Shown piece by piece: positions 4,452 through 11,452 of a stretch of DNA of 11,452 nt. Source of the DNA: Acidobacteriota bacterium (GTDB taxonomy: Bacteria > Actinomycetota > Acidimicrobiia > Acidimicrobiales > UBA8190). A program made the translations under genes and the position numbers. Every line of letters starts with the position of its first letter. Within the stretch, counting starts at the first letter, position 1. The notes below the pieces were generated by a model that saw nothing but the letters and a program-made list of their open reading frames with translations, had not been told where the DNA came from and searched no databases. Location: positions 1-11,452 of the forward strand of contig JAGWNV010000055.1 of assembly GCA_028872975.1 (NCBI GenBank). The letters run 5' to 3'.

Positions 4452-7400
4452 TTGCCTTCACGGTCCAAGAGCCCGGAGCGTTTCTCCTTCGCCAACCTGG
4501 ATGGGGTCCTGCCCCTTCCGGACCTCATCGCCATCCAGCGCGACTCGTTCAAGTGGTTCCTCGACCGGGGCCTGGCCGAGGCCTTCGCCGACATCAGCCC
4601 CATCGAGGACTTCACCGGTCAGCTGAGCCTCGAGCTCGAGTTCGACCCGAAAGACGCCGACCTGCGGCCGCCGCCCAAGTTCTCCGAGCAGGAGTGCAAG
4701 GAGAAGGACATGACCTTCGCCGCGCCGGTGTTCGTGCGGGCGCGGTTCATGAACGCCCAGACCGGAGAGATCAAGGAGCAGACCGTCTTCATGGGGGACT
4801 TCCCGATGATGACGGACAAGGGCACCTTCATCATCAACGGCACCGAGCGGGTGGTGGTCTCCCAGCTGGTTCGGTCCCCGGGGGTCATCTTCCAGCCCGG
4901 CCGGGACGCCAAGACCATCGTCACCGGCACCATCCACCCCTACCGGGGTGAGTGGATCGAGTTCGACGTCGAGGCCAAGCCCTCCAAGGACGTCACCGCC
5001 GGCGCCCGGGTGGCCCGCAAGCGCCGCCTGTCGCTCTTCGTCCTCCTCCGGGCCCTCGGCTACGAGGACGAGGCCTTCCTGTCGCGCTTCGTCCGCCACT
5101 TCGACTTCCTCGAGGGCCAGTGGGAGAAGGAGCGGGACATCGCCCCCAGCCGGGAGGAGGCCCTCCTCGAGATCTACAAGCGGGCCCGCCCCGGCGAGCC
5201 CCTCTCGGCCGAGGCGGCCCGGGGCTACTTCGAGAACGCCTTCTTCAACCCCAAGCGCTACGACCTCACCCGGGTGGGGCGCTACAAGCTCAACCGCAAG
5301 CTCGGCCCCGAGATCGAGCGGGTCTCCCAGGTGCTCGACATCGACCTCGAGCGGCCCGCCCCCGACCAGGGCGTGCTCTCCCCGTCGGAGATCCTGGCCA
5401 CGGCCACCTACATGCTCCACCTCGCCGACGGCGAGTCCGGCTACCGGATCGACGACCAGGACCACTTCGCCAACCGCCGGATCCGGTCGGTGGGCGAGCT
5501 CATCCAGAACCAGGTCCGGGTGGGCCTGTCGCGCATGGAGCGGGTCGTCCGGGAGCGGATGACCACCCAGGACGTGGAGGCCATCACCCCCCAGACCCTC
5601 ATCAACATCCGGCCGGTCGTGGCCGCCATCAAGGAGTTCTTCGGCACCAGCCAGCTCAGCCAGTTCATGGACCAGAACAACCCCCTCTCGGGGCTGGCCC
5701 ACAAGCGCCGGCTGTCCGCCCTGGGCCCGGGCGGCCTGAGCCGGGAGCGGGCCGGGTTCGAGGTTCGGGACGTCCACAGCTCCCACTACGGCCGGATGTG
5801 CCCCATCGAGACCCCTGAGGGCCCGAACATCGGCCTCATCGGGGCCCTCGCCACCTACGGGCGGGTCAACGAGTACGGCTTCATCGAGACCCCCTACCGG
5901 AAGGTGGCCGACGGCCGGGTCACCGACGAGATCGTCTACCTCGCCGCCGACGAGGAGGAGGAGCACGTCATCGCCCAGGCCAACGCCAAGCTCGACGACC
6001 AGGGCCGGTTCCTCCACGACCGCGTCCTCGTCCGCCGGGGGCCCCAGGGCGCAGGCGTGCGGGTGGGGGCCACCTCCACCTCTTACGGCACCACGAGCGA
6101 GATCGACTACGTGCCGCCCGCCGAGGTCGACCTCATGGACGTCTCGCCGATGCAGATCGTGTCGGTGTCGACCGCCCTCATCCCCTTCGTGGAGCACGAC
6201 GACGCCAACCGGGCCCTCATGGGGGCCAACATGCAGAAGCAGGCCGTGCCCCTCGTGGTCCCCGAGGCCCCCTACATCGGCACCGGCGTCGAGGCTCGGG
6301 CCGCCCAGGACGCCGGCGACGTGCTGGTGGCCGAGGGCGAGGGGACCGTGGCCGAGGTCTCCGGCGAGCACATCATCGTGGAGTACCGGTCGGGGGCGAA
6401 GGACCGCCTCGGCCACGAGCTGGGCCGCAAGCGGTACCAGGTGGCCAAGTTCCGCCGGTCCAACCAGAACACCTCCATCAACCAGAAGGTGTCGGTGGAC
6501 GAGGGCCAGAAGGTCGTGGCCGGCGACATCCTCGCCGACGGGGCCGCCACCCACAACGGCGAGCTGGCTCTCGGCAAGAACCTCCTCGTGGCCTTCATGC
6601 CATGGGAGGGCTACAACTTCGAGGACGCCATCATCCTCTCCGAGCGGCTCGTCCGCGACGACGTGCTCACCTCGATCCACATCGAGGAGCACGAGGTCGA
6701 CGCCCGGGACACCAAGCTCGGCGCCGAGGAGATCACCCGGGACATCCCGAACCTCTCCGAGGAGATCCTGGCCGACCTCGACGAGCGGGGCATCGTCCGG
6801 ATCGGCGCCGAGGTCGACGCCGGGGACGTCCTCGTCGGGAAGGTGACCCCCAAGGGGGAGACCGAGCAGACCCCCGAGGAGCGCCTCCTGCGGGCCATCT
6901 TCGGCGAGAAGGCCCGGGAGGTCCGTGACACCTCCTTGAAGGTCCCCCACGGGGAGTCCGGCAAGGTCATCGACGTCCGGGTCTTCTCCCGGGAGGACTC
7001 CCACGAGCTGCCCCCCGGCGTCAACCAGCTGGTGCGGGTCTACGTGGCCCAGAAGCGCAAGATCTCCGAGGGCGACAAGCTGGCCGGCCGGCACGGCAAC
7101 AAGGGGGTCATCTCGAAGATCCTCCCCATCGAGGACATGCCCTTCCTCGCCGACGGGACGCCGGTCGACATCATCTTGAACCCCCTCGGGGTGCCCAGCC
7201 GGATGAACGTCGGGCAGGTCCTCGAGTCCCATCTCGGCTACGCCGCCCGCTGGGGCTGGGACGGTGCCGAGGAGGTCTCCCGCAACGGCTCGGCGCCGGA
7301 GACGTCCAACGGGGCGGCCCACAAGACCCGGCCACGCACCGACCCCGCCGTGTGGGTGTCCACGCCCTCCTTCGACGGGGCTCACTGGGACGAGGAGGAG

Positions 7401-8030
7401 GACGCCGGCAGGCACCCCACCATCCGGCAGGTCTTCGAGCGGCTCCACTCCGACTCCGCCGACGGGGCCAGGCTCATCGGGCCCGACGGGAAGGCCACCC
7501 TCTACAACGGCCGTACCGGCGAGGTCTACGACAACCCCATCTCGGTGGGCTACGTCTACATCCTGAAGCTCGCCCACCTCGTGGACGACAAGATCCACGC
7601 CCGGTCCACCGGCCCGTACTCGATGATCACCCAACAGCCGCTCGGTGGGAAGGCCCAGTTCGGCGGCCAGCGGTTCGGTGAGATGGAGGTCTGGGCCCTC
7701 GAGGCCTACGGGTCGGCCTACGCGCTGCAGGAGCTGCTCACCATCAAGTCCGACGACGTCCTCGGCCGGGTCAAGGTCTACGAGGCCATCGTCAAGGGAG
7801 AGAACATCCCCGAGCCCGGCATCCCCGAGAGCTTCAAGGTGCTCATCAAGGAGATGCAGTCGCTGTGCCTGAACGTCGAGGTGCTGTCGACCACGGGTGA
7901 GGAGATCGAGATGCGCGAGCTCGACGAGGACGTCTTCCGGACGGCCGAGGAGCTCGGGATCGACATCAGCCGGCCCGAACGCGGGTCGGACGAGGAAGAC
8001 GAGCGCCGCGCTGCGGAGAGGAGTTTCTGA
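4452..8030 (+). CDS. rpoB: DNA-directed RNA polymerase subunit beta
   Basis: Beta forms one pincer and part of the active centre of RNA polymerase. The product is 1,192 residues, the usual actinobacterial size. The TTG start is also used by rpoB in Mycobacterium and Streptomyces. The rifampicin-binding cluster is FFGTSQLSQFMDQNNPL (396-412) onward, with D407, H417 and S422 at the E. coli 516, 526 and 531 positions; all are wild type, so no common resistance change is seen. MCPIETPEGPNIGLI follows. The active-site lysines of GDKLAGRHGNKG are K876 and K884. STGPYSMITQQPLGGKAQFG marks the C-terminal region contacting beta'. A variable low-complexity segment lies at about residues 940-970. The rpoC start is 2 bases beyond the stop. 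Confidence 0.98.
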   Translation: MPSRSKSPERFSFANLDGVLPLPDLIAIQRDSFKWFLDRGLAEAFADISPIEDFTGQLSLELEFDPKDADLRPPPKFSEQECKEKDMTFAAPVFVRARFMNAQTGEIKEQTVFMGDFPMMTDKGTFIINGTERVVVSQLVRSPGVIFQPGRDAKTIVTGTIHPYRGEWIEFDVEAKPSKDVTAGARVARKRRLSLFVLLRALGYEDEAFLSRFVRHFDFLEGQWEKERDIAPSREEALLEIYKRARPGEPLSAEAARGYFENAFFNPKRYDLTRVGRYKLNRKLGPEIERVSQVLDIDLERPAPDQGVLSPSEILATATYMLHLADGESGYRIDDQDHFANRRIRSVGELIQNQVRVGLSRMERVVRERMTTQDVEAITPQTLINIRPVVAAIKEFFGTSQLSQFMDQNNPLSGLAHKRRLSALGPGGLSRERAGFEVRDVHSSHYGRMCPIETPEGPNIGLIGALATYGRVNEYGFIETPYRKVADGRVTDEIVYLAADEEEEHVIAQANAKLDDQGRFLHDRVLVRRGPQGAGVRVGATSTSYGTTSEIDYVPPAEVDLMDVSPMQIVSVSTALIPFVEHDDANRALMGANMQKQAVPLVVPEAPYIGTGVEARAAQDAGDVLVAEGEGTVAEVSGEHIIVEYRSGAKDRLGHELGRKRYQVAKFRRSNQNTSINQKVSVDEGQKVVAGDILADGAATHNGELALGKNLLVAFMPWEGYNFEDAIILSERLVRDDVLTSIHIEEHEVDARDTKLGAEEITRDIPNLSEEILADLDERGIVRIGAEVDAGDVLVGKVTPKGETEQTPEERLLRAIFGEKAREVRDTSLKVPHGESGKVIDVRVFSREDSHELPPGVNQLVRVYVAQKRKISEGDKLAGRHGNKGVISKILPIEDMPFLADGTPVDIILNPLGVPSRMNVGQVLESHLGYAARWGWDGAEEVSRNGSAPETSNGAAHKTRPRTDPAVWVSTPSFDGAHWDEEEDAGRHPTIRQVFERLHSDSADGARLIGPDGKATLYNGRTGEVYDNPISVGYVYILKLAHLVDDKIHARSTGPYSMITQQPLGGKAQFGGQRFGEMEVWALEAYGSAYALQELLTIKSDDVLGRVKVYEAIVKGENIPEPGIPESFKVLIKEMQSLCLNVEVLSTTGEEIEMRELDEDVFRTAEELGIDISRPERGSDEEDERRAAERSF

Positions 8031-8032
8031 TC

Positions 8033-11452
<3,420 letters not shown>

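Noticed and set aside
4150..4459. TTGCCTTC occurring both at promoter P2 (4150-4157) and at the rpoB start (4452-4459)
   Set aside because: An 8-base match in a short region can arise by chance, and the two copies have different roles (-35 element versus start codon).
4150..4626. Possible leader gene in the rplL-rpoB gap
   Set aside because: Its start overlaps the -35 of promoter P2, it is Arg/Pro-rich, has no ribosome binding site and runs out of phase into rpoB.
5637..5720. Possible rifampicin-resistance change in the RpoB cluster (Ala416 where Thr is usual)
   Set aside because: The main resistance positions D407, H417 and S422 are wild type; Ala next to the His is not, to my knowledge, an established resistance allele and is more likely lineage variation.
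4458..7634. A 1,058-codon open frame on the minus strand opposite rpoB
   Set aside because: Same reason: a mirror-frame artefact of high GC, with no start signal or recognisable domain.

Overview
The window is very GC-rich (most third codon positions are G or C) and carries one continuous plus-strand stretch of the classical transcription/translation cluster: 3' end of rpmG, tRNA-Trp, secE, nusG, rplK, rplA, rplJ, rplL, rpoB and the first 1,140 codons of rpoC. Gene order, a TTG start on rpoB, a long acidic N-terminal extension on NusG and a coiled-coil insertion of about 90 residues near the N-terminus of RpoC all point to Actinomycetota. A deep lineage such as Acidimicrobiia is my guess; the sequence alone does not prove it.

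Layout. 1-150 is the end of rpmG (ribosomal protein L33). 151-280 is a spacer with a GC-rich hairpin. 281-353 is tRNA-Trp(CCA). 385-1454 holds secE and nusG, translationally coupled by an ATGA overlap. 1478-2652 holds rplK and rplA (the L11 operon). 2653-2931 is a structured leader ahead of rplJ, with a weak candidate promoter. 2932-4058 holds rplJ and rplL (the ribosomal stalk). 4059-4451 is a 393-base gene-free region with three copies of the palindrome GCCGGC and two good tandem promoters with exact 17-base spacers. 4452-8030 is rpoB. rpoC begins 2 bases after the rpoB stop, at 8033, and runs off the window end still open.

The genes supply RNA polymerase core (beta, beta'), its elongation factor NusG, the GTPase-associated stalk of the ribosome (L11, L10, L12) with L1 and L33, a Sec translocase subunit, and one tRNA. 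This is ordinary housekeeping content, and I see no mobile element, CRISPR array, defence system or undescribed gene system.

The one striking anomaly is at the right end. Between about 11120 and 11190, inside the most conserved part of rpoC (motif IAAQSIGEPGTQLTMRTFH), the sequence changes from actinobacterial to proteobacterial, probably alphaproteobacterial, in both codon usage and protein type. The last ~318 bases encode the beginning of the trigger-loop insertion SI3 of proteobacterial beta', where actinobacterial beta' normally continues directly to the TGG-x-ITQGLPRV segment. The reading frame is unbroken. The most likely explanation is a chimeric (mis-joined) assembly at a conserved block; a true recombinant gene is possible but less likely. 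Anyone using this rpoC for phylogeny or protein modelling should treat the part after about 11130 as suspect.
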